A program made the position numbers and the translations under genes. Shown in pieces: positions 1-7,693 of a stretch of DNA of 64,000 bases. Numbering within the stretch: position 1 is the first letter of the stretch; every line of letters starts with the position of its first letter. Source of the stretch: Turicibacter sanguinis (GTDB taxonomy: Bacteria; Bacillota_I; Bacilli_A; MOL361; Turicibacteraceae). The DNA lies in NCBI RefSeq assembly GCF_013046825.1, contig NZ_CP053187.1, forward strand, positions 2,328,001 through 2,392,000, written 5' to 3'. The notes beneath the pieces were generated by a model that was given only the letters and a program-made list of their open reading frames with translations, had not been told where the DNA came from and made no database searches.

Positions 1-1
1 T

Positions 2-625
2 GTTGGTCCAACAGGTGCTGGAAAAACAACACTTGTTAACTTACTCATGCGATTTAATGAAATAAATGGTGGAGCGATTTATATTGATGGTACGCCAATT
101 AATCAATTAACCAGAGAGAACATTCATGATTTATTCTGTATGGTTTTACAAGACACTTGGTTATTTGAAGGATCAGTGAAAGAAAATTTAGTTTATAATC
201 AAGCGCATATTACGGATGAACAAATTGAAGAGGCTTGTAAAGCGGTGGGATTACACCATTTTATTCAAACGTTACATCATGGTTATGATACGATTTTAGA
301 TGATAAATTGAATCTATCAGCTGGACAAAAACAACAATTAACGATTGCACGAGCGATGCTGAAAAATTCACCGATGTTGATATTAGATGAAGCCACAAGT
401 TCCGTTGATACGAGAACAGAGCTTATTATTCAACAAGCAATGGATCAATTAATGGAAGGTAGAACCTCTTTCGTGATTGCACATCGATTATCAACGATTA
501 AAAATGCAGATGTGATTCTAGTTTTAAAAGATGGCGACATTTTAGAAAGTGGAAATCATGAATCGTTATTAGCTAAACAAGGATTCTACGCAGAATTATA
601 TAACAGTCAATTTGAACAAGCATAA
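2..625 (+). CDS. ABC transporter ATP-binding domain (3' part of gene)
   Basis: The gene enters from the left edge; only its nucleotide-binding domain is visible. The frame opens with a Walker A motif (GPTGAGKTT, nt 5-31), then a Q-loop (VLQDTWLFEGSV), a signature LSAGQ (nt 314-328), Walker B MLILDEATSSVD and the H-loop IAHRLSTI. The LSAGQ signature and the QDTWLFEGS context are typical of fused TMD-NBD multidrug/lipid exporters of the MsbA/YknV type, often heterodimeric, so a membrane domain probably lies upstream. It would hydrolyse ATP on the cytoplasmic face to drive export. The substrate cannot be deduced. An ATG at nt 47 is internal and is not the true start. Confidence 0.93.
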   Translation, partial: VGPTGAGKTTLVNLLMRFNEINGGAIYIDGTPINQLTRENIHDLFCMVLQDTWLFEGSVKENLVYNQAHITDEQIEEACKAVGLHHFIQTLHHGYDTILDDKLNLSAGQKQQLTIARAMLKNSPMLILDEATSSVDTRTELIIQQAMDQLMEGRTSFVIAHRLSTIKNADVILVLKDGDILESGNHESLLAKQGFYAELYNSQFEQA

Positions 626-796
626 AAGATGAGCCATCTCTAGAGTGACTTAAAACAACATCCTATCTAGTCAATTTAGGCTAGATAAGGTGTAAAGGGA
701 TATGCAAAGAAAGGGTTAAAAAATGTGATGGTTTGAGTTGTGAATTTTCGACATTTCATGGAAGAAATGTTAGAGAAAAAGCAGTCAATTTTTCAT

Positions 797-850
797 TAAA
801 TAAAGCAAAAGCACCTCGTTAATCTCCATGAGGTGCTTTTGCTTTATTTA
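797..850. terminator. Bidirectional intrinsic terminator
   Basis: A perfect stem of about 20 bp (arms 797-817 and 830-850; core GCAAAAGCACCTC) with a 12-nt loop and A/T-rich flanks on both sides. It serves the ABC gene from the left and the convergent regulator gene from the right, whose stop codon lies in the right arm. Confidence 0.85.
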
Positions 851-1507
851 GTTGTTAAATGAAATATCCGGTTTTTCTTGTTGAGCTTGATAGGGAATCA
901 TAGATTGATTGAAAGGCTTATTTAAAACATCGACCTTGACAATTTGAGTGATTGGAATTAGCATATAGTCTTCATGATAACAATATAAGCAAATTCCAAC
1001 CGGCTTTAAGACATAAGAGATAGGGATGACGGTTAGGCGTTTTTGTCTTATTTCCAAATCTATATAAGAGTTGGTTTGGATGGCATGGTCAAGTTGTTGA
1101 TAAAGCTCACCTTTTCGATCAAAGGGATTATCATCTAAATCAATGACGAAATAATGATTTAAGTGATTTAAGATTTGTGAACATCGCTTAGGTTCCATCA
1201 ATTGATACTTATCAATTAAAAAGGAATGACTAATGTTTTGACTGAACTGCTGTCCGATGTATAACGACGTAATTAATGACTCGTAGTCACTTTGTTTTAA
1301 AACTTGCTTCGCAATGATATAATTCTGATCGATTTCAATGCCACCATTTTTTCCTCGGGTGGATATAATCGGAATACCAAGAACACATAATTTGTCAATA
1401 TCACGTTGAATCGTCTTCGTTGAAACATCGAAAGTCTCCGCTAATTCTTTAATGGTTACTTTTGAGTGGCATTTTAATAAATAAAAGACGAGTTCTAATA
1501 ATCTCAT
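848..1507 (-). CDS. HTH/WYL-type transcriptional regulator (YafY/DeoR-like)
   Basis: 219 aa. Residues 1-60 form an HTH_11 winged helix (VTIKELAETFDVSTKTIQRDIDKL). The C-terminal part (about 145-205, VIPISYVLKPVGICLYCY...) has the strand pattern and Pro/aromatic residues of a degenerate WYL ligand-sensing domain. Family members are commonly near 300 aa, so this is a short version. It lies 26 bp downstream of the amidohydrolase gene on the same strand with its own AAAGG ribosome site, so the two are probably co-transcribed. It may regulate that gene, but this is inferred from position only. Confidence 0.8.
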   Translation of the reverse strand: MRLLELVFYLLKCHSKVTIKELAETFDVSTKTIQRDIDKLCVLGIPIISTRGKNGGIEIDQNYIIAKQVLKQSDYESLITSLYIGQQFSQNISHSFLIDKYQLMEPKRCSQILNHLNHYFVIDLDDNPFDRKGELYQQLDHAIQTNSYIDLEIRQKRLTVIPISYVLKPVGICLYCYHEDYMLIPITQIVKVDVLNKPFNQSMIPYQAQQEKPDISFNN

Positions 1508-1533
1508 TTTGTTACCTTTCTGATTGATTTTGA

Positions 1534-2721
1534 TTATTTAGCGTGATTTTTTAGCCACATGATAGCACAATAGGTATGCATCGCGGCTCCAGTCGCTAAG
1601 ATGTCTTCATTAAACACGACTTTTTCATTATGCATCGGTTCTCCATATGAAGGATCTTCTTGTTTTGTTCCAGCACCAAGCATCATATAAACACTTGGAA
1701 CTTCGTATGAATAAGAGGCGAAATCCTCCGATCCCATACCGCCACCTTCAAATAAGACTACAGCTTGTTCACCAACTAAGTCTTTGACATAAGTCGTGAC
1801 TTCTTTTGCTAAGTCTGTATCATTGGCTAATGGTGGAACTGAAGATAATTCAATAAGTTCTGCTTCTCCTCTAAACATTTTAGCAGTTGAGGTCACAATT
1901 TCGTTCATACGGTTAAAAATGAATTCACCGAGTTCTTTATTCAAACTTCTAATCGTTCCTTCCATGATCACTTCTCCTGGAATGATATTAGGAGCGTCTC
2001 CACCGGCAAATTTTCCGATGGTTAGAACAGCAGGTTGTGTTGGTGATACTTCACGAGCAATAATTTCTTGCAAAGAAATGTAAATATGAGCTGCAATATT
2101 AATCGGATCGACTCCAAGTTCAGGCATGGCTCCATGGCATCCTGTTCCTTTAACTACAATTCTAAAGCGATTGCATCCTGCAATACTTGTTCCAAGCCCA
2201 CATAAGACAACGTTTGAAGGAGAACCTGAGTGAACATGCATCGCCATGGCGGCATCAACCTTTGGATTTTCAAGGACTCCCGCTTCAAGCATTTTTTTAG
2301 CTCCTGTAAATCCTTCCTCATCTGGTTGGAACACTAGTTTAATTGTTCCTTCGATTTGATTTTGATTTTGTTTAAGTAATTTAGCAGCTCCAAGTAACAT
2401 TGCGGTGTGCATATCATGTCCACAAGAATGCATGCATCCATTTGTCGATTTAAAATCGCAACTTGTTTCTTCTTTCATAGGAAGTGCATCCATATCTGCT
2501 CGTAATAAGAAGGTTTTTCCTGGATTTGGTCCTGAAATTGTGGCAACAATTCCGCTCTCACAAATCTCTGTCGGTTCGTAACCAAACTCCATCAGTTTAT
2601 TCATGACAAACGCTTTTGTTTTTGGAAGTTCGGCACCTACTTCAGGATTTTCATGAATAAATCGTCTATATTCTATCAGTTCATCTTTTATTAATTGTGC
2701 TTGATTCATAAATTCATTCAT
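1534..2721 (-). CDS. M20D-family amidohydrolase (N-acyl-amino-acid/hippurate hydrolase type)
   Basis: 395 aa, full family length. Dinuclear metal ligands are visible: HSCGHDMH (C100, H102), the catalytic acid cluster FQPDEEG (D134-E136) and MHVHSG (H162, H164), plus a late PMHNEKV histidine. This is the M20D signature of enzymes that release amino acids or aromatic acids from N-acyl conjugates in the cytosol. GGAGGA lies 7 nt before the chosen ATG; a second ATG four codons in is less well placed. It heads a two-gene unit with the WYL-type regulator. The specific substrate (hippurate, N-acetyl amino acid or peptidoglycan-derived) cannot be told from sequence. Confidence 0.9.
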   Translation of the reverse strand: MNEFMNQAQLIKDELIEYRRFIHENPEVGAELPKTKAFVMNKLMEFGYEPTEICESGIVATISGPNPGKTFLLRADMDALPMKEETSCDFKSTNGCMHSCGHDMHTAMLLGAAKLLKQNQNQIEGTIKLVFQPDEEGFTGAKKMLEAGVLENPKVDAAMAMHVHSGSPSNVVLCGLGTSIAGCNRFRIVVKGTGCHGAMPELGVDPINIAAHIYISLQEIIAREVSPTQPAVLTIGKFAGGDAPNIIPGEVIMEGTIRSLNKELGEFIFNRMNEIVTSTAKMFRGEAELIELSSVPPLANDTDLAKEVTTYVKDLVGEQAVVLFEGGGMGSEDFASYSYEVPSVYMMLGAGTKQEDPSYGEPMHNEKVVFNEDILATGAAMHTYCAIMWLKNHAK

Positions 2722-2740
2722 TTAAGATTCCTCCAAGTTA

Positions 2741-2793
2741 GTTTATGTTTTATGTAAACAAATCATATCAAAAAAATAGGACATATAGGGTCC
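2741..2793 (-). promoter_or_regulatory. Inverted repeats upstream of amidohydrolase gene
   Basis: Just upstream of the ribosome site sits GTTTA-N9-TAAAC (2741-2759), and 20 bp further GGAC-N7-GTCC (2779-2793). Both are symmetric in an otherwise AT-rich leader and could be operators. No clear -35/-10 pair was found. Confidence 0.3.
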
Positions 2794-2832
2794 AATTCAA
2801 AATTATTTTTACCAATTTTTAAAAAAATATAA

Positions 2833-2865
2833 AAAAGATTAATTAAAAAAATAAATTAATCTTTT
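2833..2865 (-). terminator. Intrinsic terminator of SLC13-like permease
   Basis: 12-bp stem (arms 2833-2844 and 2854-2865, AAAAGATTAATT) with a 9-nt loop. It is followed on the minus strand by a U-rich tract. Confidence 0.65.
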
Positions 2866-2879
2866 CATTTAATATAGAA

Positions 2880-3977
2880 TTATAAGGATATTAAGAATAA
2901 TAGGGTCAGGATGAAGAGTAGAGACACATTATATAACGTAAATACTTTTAAATATTTTGCCGTTTGATTCGGATAGGTTTGAGCAAATAATTTATATGAA
3001 ATGACGCTAGCTAGTGAGGCAATTAGGGTTCCAAGTCCACCGATATTGACTCCGATGAGGAGTGATTTTGCATAAGGTGTGAAAGTTGAGAGTAAGATAG
3101 CGGCCGGTACATTACTAATGATTTGTGAGGAAAGAATCCCTGCCAAATAAGTTTTTGGCTCAGTTTGAAGCATTGCTTGCATCCAGTGTGTTAATGCAGG
3201 AATAGAAGAGATATTCCCGATAAAAACAAAGAAAGCAATAAAGGTTATGAGTAGTGCGTAATCTACCTTTTTGAATAGGGAACGGTCTGAAATTAGGACG
3301 AATAAAAGAGTCAAAATGAACGTCCATTCTACTTTTATGAGATGAAACACGGACATTAAAATGATGCCAAGTAAAAAAGAATAGGCTAATACCTTTTTAG
3401 GTTGTTCGATGTTTGTGCAAGATAATTCAGCTTGCAGAGGTTCTTTTTTATCCCTTAACACAATAACAAGTAGTAAGGCAAAGGACATAAGCCCGAGTGG
3501 AAAGGTTATTTTTAAAAATTCACTCGGTGATAAATGGTAATAAGAATATAAGTATAAGTTTTGTGGGTTTCCAATCGGGGTGAGGCTACTTCCGAGGTTT
3601 GCGGCGAGCGTTAATAAAACGATGAGTTTAATCGCGTCGAGGTGTGTTGATTTGACTAAGATGAGCGCTAACGGCACAAAGGTAATTAAGGCAACATCAT
3701 TTGTAATGATCATGGCCATGAAGAAGGTTAATAACATTAATCCAAGGGTCAGTTGTTTCGTATTTTGACAACGACTTAAGATGAGTGTTGAAATTTTGTC
3801 TAAGACATTGAGTTTTTTAAAAGCAGCGACGACAATCATCAAGTTAAAAAGTAACATTAAAACATTAAAATCGATATGTGAGGTGTGTAAACCTGTAAAA
3901 AAAGAGGATAGTAGTGCTAAACAGGAAGCAATCACGAGTACGATTTCTTTTTTAATCCAATTCTTTAGTGTATTCAA
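2880..3977 (-). CDS. SLC13/ArsB-like anion permease
   Basis: Polytopic membrane protein of about 365 aa with roughly 10-11 hydrophobic segments. The hallmark ITNDVALITFVPLALIL, followed by the LGSSLTPIGNPQN hairpin, and in the C-terminal half SNVPAAILLSTF, match the two inverted repeats of the YbiR/SLC13/ArsB superfamily of anion or dicarboxylate transporters. The frame stays open to a TTG at 3992, but that TTG overlaps a GGAGGG ribosome site. The TTG at 3977, 7 nt after the site, is the better start and gives MNTLKNWIKKE. It is monocistronic with its own terminator. The substrate is unknown. Confidence 0.82.
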   Translation of the reverse strand: MNTLKNWIKKEIVLVIASCLALLSSFFTGLHTSHIDFNVLMLLFNLMIVVAAFKKLNVLDKISTLILSRCQNTKQLTLGLMLLTFFMAMIITNDVALITFVPLALILVKSTHLDAIKLIVLLTLAANLGSSLTPIGNPQNLYLYSYYHLSPSEFLKITFPLGLMSFALLLVIVLRDKKEPLQAELSCTNIEQPKKVLAYSFLLGIILMSVFHLIKVEWTFILTLLFVLISDRSLFKKVDYALLITFIAFFVFIGNISSIPALTHWMQAMLQTEPKTYLAGILSSQIISNVPAAILLSTFTPYAKSLLIGVNIGGLGTLIASLASVISYKLFAQTYPNQTAKYLKVFTLYNVSLLFILTLLFLISL

Positions 3978-3992
3978 AATTATTCCCTCCAA

Positions 3993-4304
3993 ATTCTTTC
4001 AAACCTTAATTATACCATAATTAGCATTAACTGTTATAAGGCAATAGGTCTTAGATTTTCATTTTGTAACAGATAAATAAATTTTCAAGGAAAAATCCTT
4101 ACGGTCGGATCAGTTACGGATGAAAAAAGTTTTTTTAAGGTCACGCTAAAAGGATTGAAAAGACACAAGGAAAAGTTAAGTCAGACTTCTTAGATAAGAG
4201 GATTTTAAGTGCTACAACTATCTTAAATTAATTTAACCATTGACGATATTTTATGATAAACTAAATAAAGTGAACGAATTTACAATGAATACTGGAGTGT
4301 AAAA
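3993..4304 (+). other. Intergenic region with promoter for small conserved gene
   Basis: No coding frame of merit. A TTGACG at 4240-4245, 16 nt from TAAATA at 4262-4267, is a plausible sigma-A promoter for the gene at 4305. A 16-bp string at 4128-4143 (AGTTTTTTTAAGGTCA) is identical to part of the left end of the IS3 element at 6.4 kb and may be a solitary end remnant. Confidence 0.45.
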
Positions 4305-4607
4305 ATGACAGCATTAGAGAAAAAACTACAACAGGAAGTCATCAAAAACTGTGAAGTAGCAGAAAAAGAGTATGACTGCAAAATGACAAGATTTCTCCAA
4401 ACCATTGAACGATTTGGAATTGTGAGAACTGCACAAGAAATTTTAAGAAAAGGCAGAACATCAGACTGTTTTAATCAGTTAGCTGAAGCGGGACGCCTTG
4501 ATTTAACGATGGAGGCCACAATTATTAAAAGTGAATATTCTGAGTTATTCACGGATGAAGAAGTTAATGATTGTTATGCTTTATTATGTGAAAGGGGATA
4601 TTACTAA
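4305..4607 (+). CDS. Small conserved protein, unknown function
   Basis: 100 aa, soluble and helical. The central pattern RFLQTIERFGIVRTAQEIL...GRLDLTMEATII...LFTDEEVNDCYALL resembles a segment that I know as a recurring C-terminal module in bacterial proteins of many architectures (TIERFG-x-x-x-A...GRLDLSMEALVL...LFTDEEL). Here it stands alone. GGAGTG precedes the ATG and a strong terminator follows. I cannot assign a function. Confidence 0.75.
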   Translation: MTALEKKLQQEVIKNCEVAEKEYDCKMTRFLQTIERFGIVRTAQEILRKGRTSDCFNQLAEAGRLDLTMEATIIKSEYSELFTDEEVNDCYALLCERGYY

Positions 4608-4621
4608 ACATTGTCCTCATC

Positions 4622-4667
4622 AAAACAAAAAACCATTATCGATATGAAGATAATGGTTTTTTGTTTT
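4622..4667 (+). terminator. Intrinsic terminator
   Basis: 19-bp perfect stem (arms 4622-4640 and 4649-4667) with loop GATATGAA. The U-rich tail is embedded in the 3' arm. Confidence 0.85.
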
Positions 4668-4697
4668 GTTATTATTTAATAAATAGGATACTAAATA

Positions 4698-5594
4698 ATG
4701 ATGGATAATAGTTTAGGAAGTCATAAAATGTATCGTAAAAAAATCATCTTATTTTTTTTACTAATCTCCGTATCGAGTATGTTCTGTTTTCCTAATTTGA
4801 AGATAAGTCCATCGGCTCAAAAAGTTGAGGAACAGCAATTAAAAATGGCAACGATTACCTTTAATCAAGAGATGAAAGTGAGTGATCCTAATTATAACAG
4901 AGTATCGCTTGAACAAATCAAGGAAATTGCCAATTTAGATTCGGTTCAATCAGTAGAGTATCATTTAGGACTTGAGCTGTATAGTGAGAAGTTGAAACTT
5001 CCAAATGAACTCGCGAAAGAAGGAGACAAGGCTTGTTCTACCGTTCCTATCACTCAATTTATTACAAATGGTGTCACTCATACGCAAGTTGCTATCTTAA
5101 AGGAAGACATCATGATATTCAAAGAAGGGCGAAGTTTTATTGAGGATGAACTAAAGAAAACGACTTTTGAAAAAGTACCAGTCTTAATTTCAGAAGAGTT
5201 CGCAACCCTCAATTATTTAAGATTAGGTTCAGATTTTACATTAGATAACCGTGTTTATGTGATCCATTAAGAAATCTTGAAAAATTAGACTTAGAAAAAG
5301 TTTATGCCGAGGAGAATATAATGGCCAGCGAAACATATGAATTTGAAGTGATTGGTATTTTTTTACCAAATAAAAGTAATGAGATTCAAGCAAATGTATG
5401 ATCAGGAGTCTTGGTGGGCGAACTCCGAAATTGAATACCACGTTTTGTTCCAAAATCAAAAGGCTAGTATGCCATTATTTATTTTAAAAGATTGTGCAGA
5501 TTGGGAAAAATTTAAGAAAGAAGCGAATCAAATTTTGTTTCCTTACCATCAAATTGAGAGCGTGACGACACGAGAGATTTATAAGTTATTTTGA
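4698..5594 (+). pseudogene. Decayed FtsX/MacB-type ABC permease, N-terminal fragment
   Basis: The first frame (4698-5270) encodes a membrane anchor (KKIILFFLLISVSSMFCF) and a MacB-like periplasmic domain (EIANLDSVQSVEYH, EEFATLNYLRLGSDFTLDNRVYVI). Sense continues in a second frame (about 5268-5395: NLEKLDLEKVYAEE, TYEFEVIGIFLP), then in a third (5390-5594: SEIEYHVLFQNQ, PLFILKDCADWEKFKKEAN). Two frameshifts therefore break one ancestral extracellular domain. The C-terminal three-helix permease core of FtsX proteins is absent after 5594. The start could be the ATG at 4698, 4701 or 4728. It is not expected to make a functional permease. The assignment rests on pattern recognition, not alignment. 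Confidence 0.72.
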
Positions 5595-6018
5595 GGACGA
5601 AAGGCATGTAGACTAAAAACGTATCTTAATTCAGAATTGATTTCTGTTACAGATATGTTGTTTCTTTATAAATGGTACAGATGGTGCCCTCATAGCGTCC
5701 ACATCCTGTCAAGCCGGGGAGGGAGCTTGCGCAATCCGATTAGTAGAAACGGCCATCCCCATTAAGTTATCTAATGTATAATTTGTTTACACAAGGCTGG
5801 TTGAATGAGTTTTTTTAAAAATAAGTAACCCTACTTTTACATAATGAAAAAACTCATAATCCATTGATCTAATTTTGAACAAGTCTGTTAAGTTGATCAT
5901 GACATAGCTTAAGCTTCCTAATTCATTATTGGAATATTAGAAAATCTTATCTCACTAGTAGCATTCCTGAATATTTAAATACATAGAATTGTAGAGACAT
6001 TACTTTTTTAGGGGGAAT
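5595..6018 (+). other. Intergenic region with GC-rich, possibly SRP-RNA-like fragment
   Basis: Mostly AT-rich, but 5680-5762 is conspicuously GC-richer. The core at 5711-5760 holds AAGCCGGGGAGGGAGC, then GCAATCCG, then GGCC-A-TCCCC. This order resembles the 5' (helix 2-4) domain of Bacillus-type SRP RNA as I remember it (GCGGGGAGGUAGC...GCAAUCCG...GGCCGAAUCCC). The S-domain tetraloop is missing. The same DNA has 46 open codons (5641-5778, DGALIASTSCQAGEGACAI), which I cannot match to a family. Either reading implies a fragment. A promoter for 6019 is not evident. Confidence 0.3.
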
Positions 6019-6390
6019 ATGATGAATGATCAGAGATATGTTACGTTATCACTCGAACTACACTTATATTTTTTAAGAATCATGAAGGAACACTCACTTT
6101 TTTTGGAAGCTGGATTCACGCCACAAGACTCCGGACTTGCTTATGAAGCAGAACAGTATAAGTGTGAATTTGAAAAATTATTAGCCTATACCGTGGGTGT
6201 TAGTAATGGAATAATAAGACCCAACGTTCTAAATTCTGGCGAACTGATAACTGAATTCACATTCGGGACAGAGGCAAAGACTCAAATGTTTACTGGGATA
6301 GAAATAAACAGTAGTATAACTAATATAGAAGCAGGGTTATACAGTGGAACGAATCCTTTGGTTAGCCCTAATTTAGTAAACTATGGATAG
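6019..6390 (+). pseudogene. DUF2935-like protein truncated by IS3 insertion
   Basis: 123 codons. LELHLYFLRIMKEHSLFLEAG, FKLLAYT-type helices and EAKTQMFTGIEINSSIT...SPNLVNYG resemble the N-terminal half of DUF2935 proteins (ferritin-like helical bundle, usually near 260 aa). GGGGG precedes the ATG. The frame stops in TAG at 6388-6390, exactly at the left end of the IS3 element, so the stop is created by the insertion junction. The missing second half was not found beyond the element's right end, which implies an associated deletion. Family assignment is moderate; truncation is clear from length and position. Confidence 0.6.
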
Positions 6391-6463
6391 GTTACAATTA
6401 ATTAGACAGTTTTTTTAAGGTCATGTAGAATTATAAATAATATCAATCTAAAGGAGCTTTAAC

Positions 6464-6760
6464 ATGACCCAAACTAAAACTCGTAGACCACGCCGTACGT
6501 ATACAGATGAATTTAAAAACCAATTAGTCCAGCTTTATTTAAATGGGAAACGTAAATGTGATATTGTTCGTGAATACGATATCTCATCGTCTTTACTCGA
6601 TAAATGGATTAAACAGTCAACTTCTACAGGTTCTTTTAAGGAGAAAGATAACCGCTCAGAAGAAGAACAGGAGTTAATCCAACTTCGTAAAAAAGTTAAG
6701 CAATTGGAAATGGAAAATGATATTTTAAAGCAAGCCGCGCTGATCTTAGGACGAAGATAA
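6464..6760 (+). CDS. IS3-family transposase OrfA
   Basis: 98 aa. An N-terminal helix-turn-helix (YTDEFKNQLVQLYLNGKRKCDIVREYDISSSLL, split here only by reading) and a C-terminal leucine zipper (LIQLRKKVKQLEMENDILKQ) are the standard OrfA layout for binding the element's ends. AAGGAG precedes the ATG. A slippery T-TTA-AAG heptamer near its 3' end suggests that most transposase is made as an OrfAB fusion. Confidence 0.9.
   Translation: MTQTKTRRPRRTYTDEFKNQLVQLYLNGKRKCDIVREYDISSSLLDKWIKQSTSTGSFKEKDNRSEEEQELIQLRKKVKQLEMENDILKQAALILGRR
6724..6730 (+). promoter_or_regulatory. Candidate -1 programmed frameshift site (OrfA to OrfAB)
   Basis: The heptamer T TTA AAG lies in the OrfA frame as X XXY YYZ. 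The -1 frame, which is that of orfB, is open from 6721 with no stop before the DDE domain. IS3 elements classically make transposase by this kind of slip. A downstream stimulatory structure was not identified. Confidence 0.5.
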
Positions 6761-6762
6761 AT

Positions 6763-7596
6763 GTGATTAAAAACAATACACACAAATATTCAGTTTCAGC
6801 GATGTGCAAAGTCCTTAATGTGCCTCGTAGCACTTATTATTATGAGTCTAAACCGAAGAAAGATGAAACTCAACTGGTTACTGATATCATTGAGATTTTT
6901 CGTCGAAGCCGAAATAATTACGGGACTCGAAAAATTAAGCAAGAGTTAAAAAAGATGGGACAACAAGTTTCACGTCGTCGTATTAGTCGTATCATGAAAC
7001 AAGAAGGCCTTGTATCGAATTATACCGTTGCTCAATTTAAGCCGCATACAGCTAAATGTAACGAAGATAACACTGAAAATATCGTGGATCGTAACTTTGA
7101 TGAACAACCACATTTAAACGTTGTTGTCAGTGATTTAACGTACGTTCGTGTAAAAAATCGCTGGCACTATCTTTGTGTGCTTGTAGACCTGTTTAATCGT
7201 GAAATTATCGGTTATAGCTCTGGGCCTAATAAGGATGCAGAATTAGTTAAGAAGGCGTTCAGTACAGTCCAAACTAACCTAAGTCAAATCAAGATTTTCC
7301 ACACGGATCGAGGTAACGAATTTAAGAATAAAATCATTGATGAGATTTTAGAGGTATTTGAAATTGAACGCTCTTTAAGTATGAAGGGATGTCTCTATGA
7401 CAACGCTGTTGCAGAAGCGACCTATAAAGTAATCAAAACAGAATTTGTAAACCATCAGATATTTGAAACCCAAGAACAACTAGGTTATGAATTTGCCGAC
7501 TACGTTAACTGGTATAACAATCATAGGATCCACTCTTCACTGGGATATTTATCCCCAGTTGAATATCGTCAAAATACCCTTAAAAAAGTTGTTTAG
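6763..7596 (+). CDS. IS3-family transposase OrfB (DDE integrase domain)
   Basis: 277 aa from a GTG with no ribosome site of its own. An N-terminal HTH_21 segment (NYGTRKIKQELKKMGQQVSRRRI) precedes the rve catalytic core: first Asp in NVVVSDLTYV, second in IFHTDRGNEF, Glu in YDNAVAEATYKVIK, then the terminal WYNNHRIHSSLGYLSPVEY. All three catalytic residues are intact, so the element may be active. It is probably produced mainly as a frameshifted fusion with OrfA. Confidence 0.92.
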   Translation: MIKNNTHKYSVSAMCKVLNVPRSTYYYESKPKKDETQLVTDIIEIFRRSRNNYGTRKIKQELKKMGQQVSRRRISRIMKQEGLVSNYTVAQFKPHTAKCNEDNTENIVDRNFDEQPHLNVVVSDLTYVRVKNRWHYLCVLVDLFNREIIGYSSGPNKDAELVKKAFSTVQTNLSQIKIFHTDRGNEFKNKIIDEILEVFEIERSLSMKGCLYDNAVAEATYKVIKTEFVNHQIFETQEQLGYEFADYVNWYNNHRIHSSLGYLSPVEYRQNTLKKVV

Positions 7597-7609
7597 TTTA
7601 GTGTTGACA

Positions 7610-7693
7610 ATCCAGAGTTTACCATTTATGTTAGATGGAATTATGACAACTCTATCTGGCATTGTGGCTGTCTATAAAAATAGAAAAAAATAA
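7610..7693 (+). pseudogene. 3' fragment of a small membrane-protein gene
   Basis: Immediately outside the IS3 right end, 27 in-frame codons (IQSLPFMLDGIMTTLSGIVA then VYKNRKK) form a transmembrane helix with a basic tail and a stop. It looks like the C-terminal end of a short, perhaps holin-like, membrane protein whose front was removed with the DUF2935 half-gene. Too short for a family assignment. Confidence 0.4.

Larger units (their letters stand above)
6389..7609 (+). mobile_element. IS3-family insertion sequence (about 1.22 kb)
   Basis: It carries the orfA/orfB pair. Imperfect terminal inverted repeats of about 30 bp can be aligned: left end GGTTACAATTAATTAGACAG then TTTTTTTAAGG, right end (complement) GTCAACACTAAACTAAACAA then CTTTTTTAAGG. 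The right end reads TG...; the outer bases of the left end are less certain, so each boundary may be off by 2-3 bp. No convincing 3-4 bp target duplication was seen, consistent with a deletion after insertion. Confidence 0.85.

Noticed and set aside
5241-5459. Minus-strand 72-codon frame in the FtsX remnant
   Set aside because: It is antisense to recognisable permease sequence and lacks a ribosome site.
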